Of a stretch of 64,000 nucleotides of DNA, positions 14,967-25,303 are shown one piece after another; positions within the stretch are counted from its first letter, which is position 1; every line of letters starts with the position of its first letter. The notes beneath the pieces are model-generated. The model was not told the DNA's origin and did no database searches. It was given only the letters and a program-made list of their open reading frames with translations. Source of the stretch: Hymenochaete sp. R1 (taxonomy: Eukaryota > Basidiomycota > Agaricomycetes > Hymenochaetales > Hymenochaetaceae); assembly GCA_019400425.1 (NCBI GenBank), contig JAFREE010000035.1, forward strand, positions 123,212-187,211, written 5' to 3'. The translations under genes and the position numbers were made by a program.

Positions 14967-15095
14967 TCTTTGGAGCTGGCTCCTGAGGATTTCTCACGGT
15001 CTGCAGGTGGCGACAGACCTCCTAGCGATCTCTTCTTTTAGGGAAAGGGATCGCCGCGTCTGTGTCTGCGTAGCGTTCAACTTTGAATGCACCTA
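14967..15095 (-). repeat. Right arm of inverted repeat
   Basis: The arm that abuts the glycosylase gene. The ATG at 15087 lies inside it and the next in-frame ATG (15096) starts directly after it. The glycosylase 5' leader therefore probably includes this arm, and possibly the whole hairpin if transcription starts upstream. Confidence 0.9.
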
Positions 15096-16608
15096 ATGGA
15101 CCACAAAGACATCAAGAGCGAAGATACTGAGGAGAAGCCTTCGTCGTTCGTAGGCTCGTTGGACGACTTCGTATTCAAACCATCGTCGGATTACAGCTCA
15201 TTGCGCTTAAAGAAGGAAGAGAATTGCGATGGCGTACTTCATTCGGTCTCAAATCTCAAACGCCCAGTGAAAAGCACACCAGAAAGTCATTCGCGGTATA
15301 AACTCCGTTCTAGAAAGGAATACATCGATATCGATAAAGATTTCTGGAAGTCAGAACAACCCGAAAAGAAGGTGAAATTGGACCCCCGGGCCGCCGCTGG
15401 GAGCCTCGAACCCCTTCGCAAATCCGAGCATAGTGCAGATGTGCCCGACTCCGAGCCACATATTTCTACTAGGCGTCCTGCACCTCAGGCTGCACCTCGA
15501 AGGAACCCGCCATCAAGGAAAGCTCGTGGATACGCCGCTCCGGACACCTATGCACACCTTAACTCTGTTCCTGACCGCTTGGGCCTTGAGCTGGATGGTA
15601 TGGCTCGGAACCTTTCCTTTCATGTTTTTTTTCCGAAGCTAACAGACTGCTCAGTGCTTTTCTGTGGCATCAAGTGCGTGTATTTTCTTCAATGATCGTG
15701 TCTTAGTATGCCTCTAGTTTTTAATCAATATTGTCAGCCCCGGCATGGAATCCTCTAAGCAAGGACACCACTTCGCTTACAGAGGAAACAACTTCTACAA
15801 GATGATTTACGGCGCAAGTTTTACGGATCGTCTTGTCCCGGCAAATGAGGATGAAACGCTACCGGAATTATACAAGATTGGGATTGTAAGGGTCTTCCTC
15901 CTCTTTACATGAAACGAAAGCTTATTACCGTGGCATTACAGATAAACCTCGTTGACAGACCGACATGTAGTGTTTGTTTGTGTTACTGTGATTCAACAGC
16001 CGTCCACTTTCTAATTTAACTGCAGGAAAGCGAACTTTCAAAGAAAGAGATGTTCGAATCTGCTCCCGCGTTATTGAGGAAGATCGCAGAGTATCGACCG
16101 CGGTTTGTCTGCTTCATTGGCAAGGGTATGTGTGCCAATGTCGAGAAATTTTTCAAGCGCAAGCTCGAGAAGATGTTCGCAGGCACTTCTAATTCCAACC
16201 TTCAAGCTTTCAACCGGAACCGCGACCTACTCAAGGTGAAAACGGAAATTGGTTTGAGACCTTTCAAGCTTGTTTATGATGTTGGCTCTAAATCTGGTGC
16301 GTGTTTTGAGTGATGAGAATGTCCGTTTTATACTACCGCTCGCGACATTGACGAGATTTTACTACGTCATTTTAGACGTGAAAGAGACTCTTTTCTATTG
16401 CTCCCATAGTTCATCGGGCCTCGCGACCTCCACTAACGTACGTCAATCAATTTTTATACTTCAAAACTGAACTATTGAACATGCTACTTGATTCCTTTGT
16501 CTTTAGTTAAAGACAAAAATCGATAACTTGAAGAAACTTCACGATTTTGTTGCTCAAGAACGCGAACTCGACACCTCTGACTTTTGGATTCTTCCTACTA
16601 GTATTTAA
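15096..16608 (+). CDS. G/T(U)-mismatch DNA glycosylase, TDG/Mug family
   Basis: Nuclear base-excision repair enzyme that removes uracil or thymine mispaired with guanine. The N-terminal part (about 165 residues) is charged and family-variable. The catalytic domain follows across short introns: VLFCGIN|PG (exon 15655-15673 joined to the exon at 15738) contains the active-site Asn of the GINPG motif, then GHHFAYRGNNFYKMIYGA. The remainder includes NLVDRPT, ELSKKEMFESAPALLRKIAE, YRPRFVCFIGKGM and the late block ETLFYCSHSSSGLA. It ends at 16606-16608. The start could be 15096, chosen because it lies just outside the inverted repeat, or 15087 within it (three residues longer). The family assignment is firm. 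Whether expression is altered by the adjacent hairpin is inference. Confidence 0.88.
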
Positions 16609-17011
16609 ATGGCGCGTCGAAGCGGACATTGCCATACTGCCTTTTCATTCTTCATGCACATAATTTTATCATGATGTTAATTTAAGGGTTGGGCCTCTCA
16701 GGCTTCTGCCACATTTTTAGACGGACCTCGATTTTCTCAAATCGCTTTCCCATTGCTTTCTTTGTCGAAACGTGCCTTAACTTACCGTTGCGTACCCTTG
16801 CCGGGTATCTGGTTTCTGTATATATTTCTCTTACGATAGTATTGGTAGCAGTACTTGTAATTTTCGAAACCGATCTTCCTCGGACCTTTTTTCACACGAT
16901 AATCTTAAGCTAGACGCGTCGCGACGCGCCGTGGTTCCATCACCGACCATCTTTGTCTCTTCATGAGTGCTTGATTCACAAGCAACGCTTTCTCATGCGT
17001 CGCTCAAGGAT
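16609..17011 (+). other. Intergenic region upstream of EZH-like gene A
   Basis: About 400 bp, T-rich. Around 16912-16930 there is a CGCGTCGCGACGCG near-palindrome. No gene seen. The 5' end of the following gene is uncertain, so an upstream non-coding or short coding exon may lie here. Confidence 0.3.
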
Positions 17012-19512
17012 ATGGACCAATGCGCAGCTTTCGTAGTGGCGATTCAAAAAGATGTGCGAGAGGAATTCAGCTCATGGAATCGTAAGAACTCTAAAAACTT
17101 ACTCCGATCGCTTCATCGAGACGAGAGCCTGAGGGCCTCGTCTAATGACCACCGTGACATCTCTCAATCGCACCGGCTGGTGACTGCTCAAGAATATACC
17201 TCTGGCTGGAAAAATAAAGATACCCTGCAGTCAATATACCCATCGGAGATCGTGACGTATAACGATGGACTCGGAGATACGTTCTTGCTCGTGACTCAGG
17301 CCTCCTGTGATGCCGCTCCGACAATGGTCCCTTTCCCGAGATACGAATCATGCACACCATTGGCTACAGCTATATTCAAAGGCGACGACGACGACAACAT
17401 GCCCTTCATACCGTTCGCGGACGACAGCCTATTTGATCAAGACTCGTGTCAAGAGCAATATGCGAAGCTGCTTTGGGAAAGGAGAAGAATGGATCCCGAA
17501 GGTGCCGTACAATCACCTCATTATACAGCTCTTGTCTCAGTAGCGACTCTTCAGTGGAAACTATGACCCTGGAAACAATTGGAAGATTGTTGTTGCATGA
17601 TATGTCTTTAGAGACTATCCTAAATACGTATGTCCTTCCCAAAACGGACCTCGAGAAGCTGGTCGAAAGGTAAGTAAATTTATTCGCAGCTGACAAATGG
17701 CTCGCGGGCTGAACTTTGTAGGGATCTGGTGGGATGGCCATCGATACCTTCTCTTGATTGGAACATTCGCCTACTCCTACCGCGTCCTGAACAAGAGGAT
17801 TTAGTTCTCCGGCTCGAACGATCCTGCAAGCACTTCTGTGCAAGTATGAATTGCATAGATTATTTCTGCTCGGTGCACGGTAGGGGGTTCATAATCTCGA
17901 AATTCGTTTCTAAAATGTTAGCAGAGCATAATGTTTCGAGAGGCAAGCAGATAACAACAAAGAGAAGCGATGTGAATCGAGAACCATGCGGGAGGAATTG
18001 CTATTTGGCCGTACGCCCGGAGGTGAGCTAAATCTACCATTGCTTATATACGCATCCTGACTTCACCTCAGGATGGCGTAGAGATAATCTCGGGTCTCGC
18101 GAGATCGGTTCAGGAAATTGTTGCTATTTATCCCGACATCAGGTCTTGTCAATTGGCGATTATCCTGCGTGTTTCATGCATCCAAGTAAAATTAGATCTT
18201 CATTAGATTTCCCCTGGCTCACGAATACGAAATATTCCTAGGCGTATGGGGTTCTACGGCACGTTGCACGGAAACGACCAAGGACATCCTCCCCAGGTAA
18301 CATTGAATTGGTGAATGGTTTCGAGACGTGCAAGTGCTTCTGTTCTCAAGCTGAAGGCAATCGTTCTCATTATCAGTAACATAGGCTGCGGTATATCGGA
18401 TTCTAATTCGTAAGATGGTCATATTATTTCTCAATGCTTGCTTACTTGGGCATCCTTGTTTCGGCAAGTGAAGACGTGGTTCACCTCATAGTAGTGGTTC
18501 TTACGGTCCAATCGACAAGGAAGCCGGCTGTCAATGCAAAGCCACTGCTCGGGGTATTGGCACAGCGTGTCAAACCGAAAGGTGTCCATGCTTTAGGGAA
18601 CGACGTGAATGCGATCCAAAACTGTGTCGGACATGTGTCATGTTGTAAGTCAGCTATTCTTCTATATGCAATACCACACTAATTTCGATATCGTAAAGTA
18701 GTAAGAACGTACCATTCGAGAAGAATTTGGGACTGACAGCGTATAACATAGGTGATCAATGTTTAAATACACAGATGCAGCAGGGACAGACAAAGGTACA
18801 AAGATTCTCTATCGGAAGGACTTCGTCACAGACAGTTTTATTTAGGCTGTTCTTGTTAAGCAAACCCAACATGGGCTAGGCGTCATAGCTGCTGAACCTA
18901 TCAAAATTAATCAGCTCATCTGCGGTGATACCCAGCAATAATCTCGGTATTGGGACACCATTCTGATGTGAACTCGCTTTAGAATATGCGAGCGAGATAC
19001 TTGTGGAGTCAACCGTCGAGAGCCGAAAGTAAGCCCGCATCTGTACTCTTGATCCCAACAGATGTTGACTGGTCACGATTTGTCGACAAAGATACATTCA
19101 CGAGTTCACGACTCGTAATTATATGTTCGGGCTCTCAGACAATGTGACGACGATGGATGCGACAAAATTCGGCAACGAATCCCGCTTCATCAACCATTCG
19201 ACGACGCAAAACGTGAACTGCGAAGCACGAGGTATGTTCCTCTCATCCTCAGCACTGCATCCCATTGCTGATACTATATAGAAATGCATGTGAATGATAC
19301 GCAGAGGATTGGCATCTTTGCTAGTGAGCCCCAAACCATCACTTACGCACGAACATAACCTTTATTTCATTCCAGAAAAACCTATCAAACGTGGGACCGA
19401 GCTCTTTCTGAACTATGGAGATGCATTCTTCGTCGAGAAAAGCGGGTCCGATCTTCTTTTTGATAGTCGAAGCAGGAAGAAGAGCTCGAGAAAGTCTAAA
19501 AAGAAATGTTGA
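17012..19512 (+). CDS. EZH-like histone methyltransferase A (CXC-SET, Polycomb type)
   Basis: Predicted catalytic subunit related to E(z)/EZH2/KMT6, which methylates histone H3 Lys27 within PRC2. The first ATG in a good frame is 17012 (MDQCAAFVVAIQKDV). An early block (MPFIPFADDSLFDQDS) is shared with gene B. A zinc-knuckle-like segment CASMNCIDYFCSVHG ends at an intron, as in gene B. The second CXC half is clear near 18527-18650 (GCQCKATARGIGTACQTERC, then ECDPKLCRTC). The first half is poorly resolved. The SET domain is split by several introns: HGLGVIAAEPIKINQLICG|EYASE, then YMFGLSDNVTTMDATKFGNE, SRFINHSTTQNVNCEA, RIGIFA and ELFLNYGDAFF, with a basic tail to 19512. A 63-nt intron (19029-19091) is needed to keep frame. 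All SET blocks including NHS are present, so it looks functional. It converges on HAP3 with a 113-bp gap. Confidence 0.8.
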
Positions 19513-19625
19513 GGAAAGCTAAGGTCCGATTCCGGGTTGGTCATTCTTCGATTATTCTACATTATACACCATGCTCCGTTCATAAAAATAAGTACACTTA
19601 GGGTCGTGCAAAGACATTTTTCGCT

Positions 19626-20398
19626 TCATTCGTCGTCGTCTCCAACGTCTGCGCCACCGCGGTTCGAGGTCGACGCTTGATGCTGCCATGTATGATACGT
19701 AAGCGCCGGAAGAATATGGTATTACAATGGGAAGAACGCACCTGCCGTAACTTTGCCAAGTAAATTTTGAGCGTTTCTGAGTAATTTTCGAATCCCAGGC
19801 TTGCCAGGGAATACAGCACGTCTTCCCCACCCACGGTCTTGCGTTTCTCTATTCCACACTTCTCCGCTGCCTGAGCAAGTTATCGTTACTGAGTTCAATG
19901 TTATGGCTTGAGCAAATGATTGCACTTGAAACTTACCTCGCTCGTCACGAAGCTAATGAATTCAGATACACTGTTCAAAAGCGTTCTTTTCAGTATGTTT
20001 CACCTCCGGAATTAACATCCAAAAGCCAACTGCTAAGTCTTTCTCACCATTCCTGTACTGCTTCTTTCGCATCCTTCGCGATCTTCGCCGTTGGGGGTAC
20101 GCTATTCTTCATAATGCGCGCGACGTTGGCAATCTACTTGCAAAGTATGAATGCGAGATAGAATCCGCAACCAAACATATAAGCTTCTCTCCCCGTTCGA
20201 ACGTGCCAAATGAAGGAAGGGCCGACGAACAGGCAAGTACCGGTCCTGCTCACGATATTCACCAACTTCGTGGTCCGTTATTTCTTTTGGTTCTGGTACG
20301 ACCTCGTTCGTATCTGAGACAGATACACCGCTTGACGAGGGCCCAGGAGCGATATTCGGTGGTGGTATAGAAGGGGCAGTATTTTCATTTTCCGTCAT
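19626..20398 (-). CDS. HAP3: CCAAT-binding factor subunit B (HAP3/NF-YB)
   Basis: Histone-fold subunit of the trimeric CCAAT-binding transcription factor, which pairs with HAP5/NF-YC and HAP2/NF-YA. The N-terminal exon (MTENENTAPSIPPPN to YREQDRYLP) is Pro/Ser rich, with the start chosen at 20398. Successive exons on the minus strand give IANVARIMKNSVPPTAKIAK, DAKEAVQE, CVSEFISFVTSE, AEKCGIEKRKTVGGEDVLYS and LGFENYSETLKIYLAKLRQ, an intact HAP3 domain. A final short exon gives an acidic end (GGADVGDDDE) and a stop at 19626-19628. The first intron appears to use a GTTCGT donor after RYLP rather than a consensus GTAAGT. The domain order leaves little doubt about the family. Confidence 0.88.
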
Positions 20399-20673
20399 GG
20401 TGAGAGGGAACGAATGGGTAGGGAAGGGAAGGATGAACTCTCCGCACGAACGGAACTCGGGATTCGGAGTGGACTCGCGGATCGACGTGAGGAAGAACCA
20501 ACTCGTCCGATTGTGGCTCATAAATCGTGAAGTCATTACATGCACGCTAGCTACTCTTTCAACTCAATGATATACAAGAGATTCTCATCAGAAGGCAACG
20601 AAGAATAGAACAGAGTTAATCATAAATGAAAGCTCGCTTCTACATGAGGATAGATGGAGTCCTCGTTCATACT

Positions 20674-21978
20674 CTAATCGTCTCCCATCCTAGCTAAAAA
20701 CGCACCGTTGCCTGAATTATTCATCCTCCGTCCACTGCCAAACCCAACGGCTGGAAACTTGTCTACTGGCAAGGCTGCAGAAGCCGAATTGAGACCCCCT
20801 TCTAAGGTCATTTCCTGCCTGACCGTAACATAAGGCTCCGATGAAGGCATCGTGGGTGAGTCGAGCGAGGGAAGCGAAGCAGATTGTGATGTCGGAGGGC
20901 TAGTGAGCATCCTCTCTACACGATGAGCAGAGTTCCGAAGGGGCGAGACTCTCTTCTTCCTTTTCTTCTCTGATCCGAAAGACGGCGCTACTTCGGTGGG
21001 CGTACTTGGTGTAGAAGGGGAACGCGAGGGAGACCCAGAAACCCGAGAGAAGTATTGCTGATTATGACGAGGCGCGAAACCAGCATTCGATTGTGAAGCA
21101 GATGTTTGTGAGTGAGAGCGCGAGCTATCTGAGCCACGTGAACGGGTCTTTCGTACGTAGACTCCACCGCCAAAATCGGCGTCGCCATCTGACGGGTCAT
21201 CTGTGGTAGCAGGTACGGATCCTCCAACATATGGTCCGAATTCGTCAACCGGAGCAGTCGGTGCAGCTATCGGTGAGGATAAAGACTGTAAATTTCTGGG
21301 TGGGGCAAGACCGCCGCTGCCCTGGAAACCCTCGAACTGTTCGCCGTCCATGTTCATGGTTGCACCATTTGCAATAGCATCAGAAACGCGCTTGAGCTCC
21401 TTCCTCTCACGTCTCCGACGTTTACGTTCTTCCTTCTCCTCGCGTTCTTCCCGCCGTCGCTGTTCCTCCTCCTCGTGTTTCCTCGCTAGGTCATTTGCGC
21501 GTGCTGCGGCATCCTGAGCGGTGAGCCGCGAAATGTCTGCAGGATCGAGAGGTGTCGCATCGCCATCGAACATGGACGTAGATGAAGACGAATGAGCACT
21601 CGAGTGCTGACTAATATTCAGCCGATGTCGGCGACGTGAGTTCGTGAGTTCGTCGTCGCCATCGGAGTCTGGAAGATGGATGGGAGGTCGACCAAAAAGA
21701 TGGAAGCCAAATAACTGAACGGATTTATGGTTCCGTTTCTTCTTTCGTCGGCGTTGAGCAGCTCCATTTCCCATGTTAGAGTGTAGTGACAAAGTCTCTG
21801 CGTCATCTGAGTCCCCAAGAAGGCCCTCAAGTTCTTCAAAACGTGACTGGGCTCTCATCGAGCCCAGCCTGCCATTCTCGTTTTCTGAATCACTGGGTGA
21901 CTCCTGACCAAGTGAGAAGCATGGCAAGCAAGTCGTGGCTGCTGCACGTATGTTATCCGTCCAAGAGAATGTGTTCAT
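20674..21978 (-). CDS. Conserved-looking hypothetical protein, Ser-rich with basic coiled coil
   Basis: Single uninterrupted frame of about 434 codons from the ATG at 21978. The frame is open further upstream to an ATG at 22119, where the extra 47 residues form a hydrophobic stretch. I prefer 21978 because SWTDNIRAAATTCLPCFS begins there as a compact N-terminus with paired cysteines that could be lipidated (inference). The middle carries a highly charged probable coiled coil (KHEEEEQRRREEREEKEERK and onward, near residues 155-190). The rest is low-complexity Ser/Pro/Gly-rich with basic patches such as GSEKKRKKRVSP. No enzymatic domain is visible. It shares a short divergent promoter (about 100-240 bp) with EZH-like gene B. 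Function unknown. Confidence 0.7.
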   Translation of the reverse strand: MNTFSWTDNIRAAATTCLPCFSLGQESPSDSENENGRLGSMRAQSRFEELEGLLGDSDDAETLSLHSNMGNGAAQRRRKKKRNHKSVQLFGFHLFGRPPIHLPDSDGDDELTNSRRRHRLNISQHSSAHSSSSTSMFDGDATPLDPADISRLTAQDAAARANDLARKHEEEEQRRREEREEKEERKRRRRERKELKRVSDAIANGATMNMDGEQFEGFQGSGGLAPPRNLQSLSSPIAAPTAPVDEFGPYVGGSVPATTDDPSDGDADFGGGVYVRKTRSRGSDSSRSHSQTSASQSNAGFAPRHNQQYFSRVSGSPSRSPSTPSTPTEVAPSFGSEKKRKKRVSPLRNSAHRVERMLTSPPTSQSASLPSLDSPTMPSSEPYVTVRQEMTLEGGLNSASAALPVDKFPAVGFGSGRRMNNSGNGAFLARMGDD

Positions 21979-22221
21979 GGCAGGCTTAGAGAACGCGAGC
22001 TCGACGATGAGCACGGAGCTTGAAAGAAGCAGAGCAATGGATGGAAGAAGAAAGAGGAAGGGGCGTGTTGATCGTCTCGGGAATATCGTGGGCAGTCCTC
22101 GTGTTTTCACGTGCATCACATCACTTTGTTCTGAATTCAGATGCTTCCGCTTTCCTGCCTTTTCCTGTCATTACCTTGAAAACTTTCTTTTGCTTCGTCA
22201 AATTCTCTGAAAAAGCACCCG

Positions 22222-25025
22222 ATGTCGACTTTGACGGACGAAGAGTACAACATTGACGATTCTGATGGACTCGAGCAAATCCCAGAGTCAATTGATGCGC
22301 TGTTTGACTATTCTCTCCTCACTAAAGATACTTATCGAACAGTTTGGAAGGAATTTTGTGAATGGGAAAAATCGTCGAATGCTGCCGCTCTCCAGGGTCT
22401 TCAAAGGGCTTTTGTTCCGGACTCAACTTATGAGGCAGCAGTGCTTTATGAATCTTATCGGTACTGTCAGTCGACTGAACGAGGCAAAGATACAGCTACG
22501 GTAACGCGTTGGAAGGGTGTAAGCGTAACAGAGTCTCCGGTATACTATCCTAAGGACACTGGGGTCGTGCAACTACCTGCATACGAGGCTTGCTCGCCTT
22601 CAAATATCTGTCGCGGCAGAGGCTTGACTGACCGCACCGCCCAAGCCGTACCGTTCATTCCTTATTCCGATGACCCAGGGTTTCCGTTTCAACAGTACGT
22701 GAATAATTTCCGTAGGCTCGGTTGGATGAAGGATGATCTCAGAGAGAACTCGGAGCGTAAGTGTCGAAATATCATTTTCACATCTTTAAATATATCTGTT
22801 ACGTTGACAGTCGAACAGATTGCGCTGGAGACGGTACGGCGACTTGTGGTTAATCATCATGCTCCAGATTTCAAGAAAATCGATCGCGCTGGACCACATT
22901 GCTTCCCAGAGCTTATCGATCCAACGCAGCCTGCCAAAGGCGTATTGTGGGCGAATACACAAAGGTAGCTAGATCTTGAGGCTTTTCGTAACTTGGCTGT
23001 GGTGATCCGTTGCCTCAGAGATCAATTACCATGGCCCGAAAATATCTCAAGTAACAACCTCGTTCAGGATAAATATACCAAAGGAACTCGACACGAGAAA
23101 TGGAACGAATTAAATCGACTCAAGTCTTCGTCTGAGAAGTTTTGTAGTCGTATGCAGTGCCTACAAGGATATTGTTTTGTCCATGGTAAGTGATCAGAAA
23201 TTGTTAAGGTGAATGATGTAACTAACTTAGTCAGAGTATGCGACAGTATACAACTTCTCTGAGAAAAGGGAGATGCCATTGTTGACATCCAATGATCTGA
23301 TTGAAAGCGTCGAGGAGGATTGTGGAGATAACTGTTTCAAGAAGATGGGCGTGAACTTACCCGCAAGTCAATAATCAAACTTTGGAAAGCACTATCTAAG
23401 AAGCAATAGAACGATGTAACTCATAGGTGGAGCGATGGAGATAAATGCCGCCTCGATGCGACGCTCTCAGTCTACCCGGATGCATCACCGTGCCTCCTTG
23501 CGCGTCTGACTCGGCTTATATGCTGTAAGGTATACTATTTGACCTCTGAGGCGCATACTATTCCTCAAAGCAGCAGATCTTTATACGTCGCCAAAAACTT
23601 TGGCCGGATTCCGAAATCCTAAAGTCGCGAGAGTCCATTAAAACGATAAGCGCAGGCTTCGCAATGGCAACGGAAGGTGCGTCTTCTTCAATAATAACTT
23701 GTTTGCTCGTAACTTAATGCATTTCTGTATGCAGAAAACATCAAACGAGGCACGGTGTCAAGAAGGTAGGACAGCAAGATTGGTTTTGCATACTTCTTTC
23801 TTACAACTGAATCGTAGTTCAAAGCCGTGCCGGCATGTCGGTCCTTGCGGATGGAATCCTCAATGTGACTGTTGGTCAGCGGGTGTATACTGTCAACGGG
23901 AATGTTGGTGTGACTCATCATGTACGTTTTTTTCGACCTTTGATCCGTTTTTTTTTGCTTAGCTGAAGTGGTATTGCGAAGGTCTTCAGCTATGGAGAGG
24001 CTGTACTTGCCGACGTTCGAATGCTTATGGCAAGTTTTGTTCTATAAATTGTCCATGCAATGCAATGGACAGGGACTGTGATCCGTTATTATGCAGGCCT
24101 TGTCAAACGGACAAGAAGTGAGCAGATCCTGACTTCCTTCGCGCGCGCGAGTTCTAAATCAGCATTTCTGCATGCGTACTTCACGCATGAAGAGGTAAGG
24201 TGAAGTAAGATTTTATCCTTCATTAGCTAAAATTTCGCTATAGCAACATGTGAGAACTCAGAGTTCACTCGTCCTGATCGAGAAGATAAGGTAAAGACCT
24301 CAACGAAGAACTTCAAATGAAATACTCATGAGACCACCACCAAGCCGTTGCTCATCTCCCGGTCGAAATACGGCTTTGGAGCTTTTAACGGGGATACAAA
24401 AACAATCATTAACGGAGAGCTGATTGGCGGTACGACTTACCCATCTTGAAGTATGCAGCAATGAGATGCTCATAATATGTATTGCTTTAGAGTATGTTGG
24501 TGAGCTACTGGACGATGACATAACTACCGCATATGATGGAGGCCGATTTATCTACGACAAGGCCATTTCGTACGCTTCCTCTCTTTAGCTAGCGTCATGG
24601 CTATACTGATCCGTCGTTGTGCCAGAATTATCCACAAACACGTTAACCGAAACTATCTCTTCACTCTCCGACAATCATTATCGCCATCAGATCCTAGAGC
24701 GCTTGTCCAAGGTGCAACTGCCGATGCGAGAAGAGTAGGGAACGAGACTAGGTTTCCGAATCATGACAATCAGCAAAAGGCAGTCAATTGTAAAGCGAGA
24801 GGTGCGAATACCTTTCAGAAATTCCATTTGCACCCAGACTGTGCTGATTTATTCTCATATAGACCGCGTCGTGAGTGGCGAAGCCAGGCTGGGGCTGTAT
24901 GCTACAAGTGAGTTTCGTCCTATGCATAGAATAAAACGTCGAGTGTTGACACGGAGCGAGAACGTATTGAACCTAAGATGGAGATAGTATTCGATTACGG
25001 TGGATCGTTTTTTGGTGTAGATTAG
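22222..25025 (+). CDS. EZH-like histone methyltransferase B (diverged CXC-SET paralogue)
   Basis: Second E(z)-related gene, 2.7 kb beyond gene A. The first exon begins MSTLTDEEYNIDDSDG and holds the shared block VPFIPYSDDPGFPFQQY. The segment CSRMQCLQGYCFVHG again ends at an intron. A CXC domain is complete: CRHVGPCGWNPQCDCWSAG, CQRECWCDSSC, then across an intron GCTCRRSNAYGKFCSINCPC and DCDPLLCRPC. The SET domain can be joined by eye over introns: KPLLISRSKYGFGAF, IGEYVGELLDDDITTAYDGG, YLFTLRQSLSPSDP, VGNETRFPNHDNQQKAVNC, GEARLGLYA, then RIEPKMEIVFDYGGSFF before the stop at 25023-25025. The canonical RF(I/A)NHS is FPNHD here: the cofactor-site Asn and His are kept but neighbours have changed. 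No frameshift is required, so I call it a gene, not a pseudogene. Exact junctions need transcripts. Confidence 0.72.
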
Positions 25026-25303
25026 GAGTGACATATTTGTTTTTAATCTCAGCTATTCAACCACTCACTCCGATCTCGTAGTAGCTTTACCCCCGCTCTG
25101 CTTTTCGCTCAGTTTAAAATAATAATGAAAGTAAAATAACCTTCGAATATTGCAATTGAGCGAGCGGTGACCAGTATATTACCAATTATAGTAAGCTGTG
25201 TACTGCAAGTCACCCGCGAATGTCGCCCGGCTCGCCGTGTCTCTGTGCCTCTCTCTGGATCTTGCCATTAACCTCACTCTTTACCTTTTCCTTGCATTTT
25301 ACC

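Larger units (their letters stand above)
14731..15095. mobile_element. 365-bp foldback (long inverted repeat) element, MITE-like
   Basis: Two arms of 129 bp, 14731-14859 and 14967-15095, are reverse complements of each other with only two mismatches by eye (GATACAG/GACACAG and GCCGGC/GCCAGC). They flank a 107-bp unique spacer. The outer ends read TAGGTGCATTC and GAATGCACCTA. If the terminal TA pairs are target-site duplications, the element would be a 361-bp non-autonomous TA-inserting element (Tc1/mariner-type MITE) with long terminal inverted repeats. A local inverted duplication of the glycosylase 5' region is an alternative. Open frames in it occur on both strands because of the palindromy and are not called genes. 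Confidence 0.75.

Noticed and set aside
14785..15041. Two overlapping open frames across the inverted repeat, one on each strand, sharing start and end residues
   Set aside because: The identical ends (MRNPQEPAPK and GDRPPSDLFF) arise because the arms are reverse complements. There is no independent evidence of coding.
18922..19091. Frameshift in the SET domain of EZH-like gene A
   Set aside because: Apparent stops vanish when introns at about 18922-18980 and 19029-19091 are removed; the blocks EYASE and YMFGLS then join in frame.
22222..25025. EZH-like gene B as a pseudogene
   Set aside because: First reading showed many stops, but introns with acceptable GT-AG borders restore a continuous frame through CXC and all SET blocks, so decay is not required.
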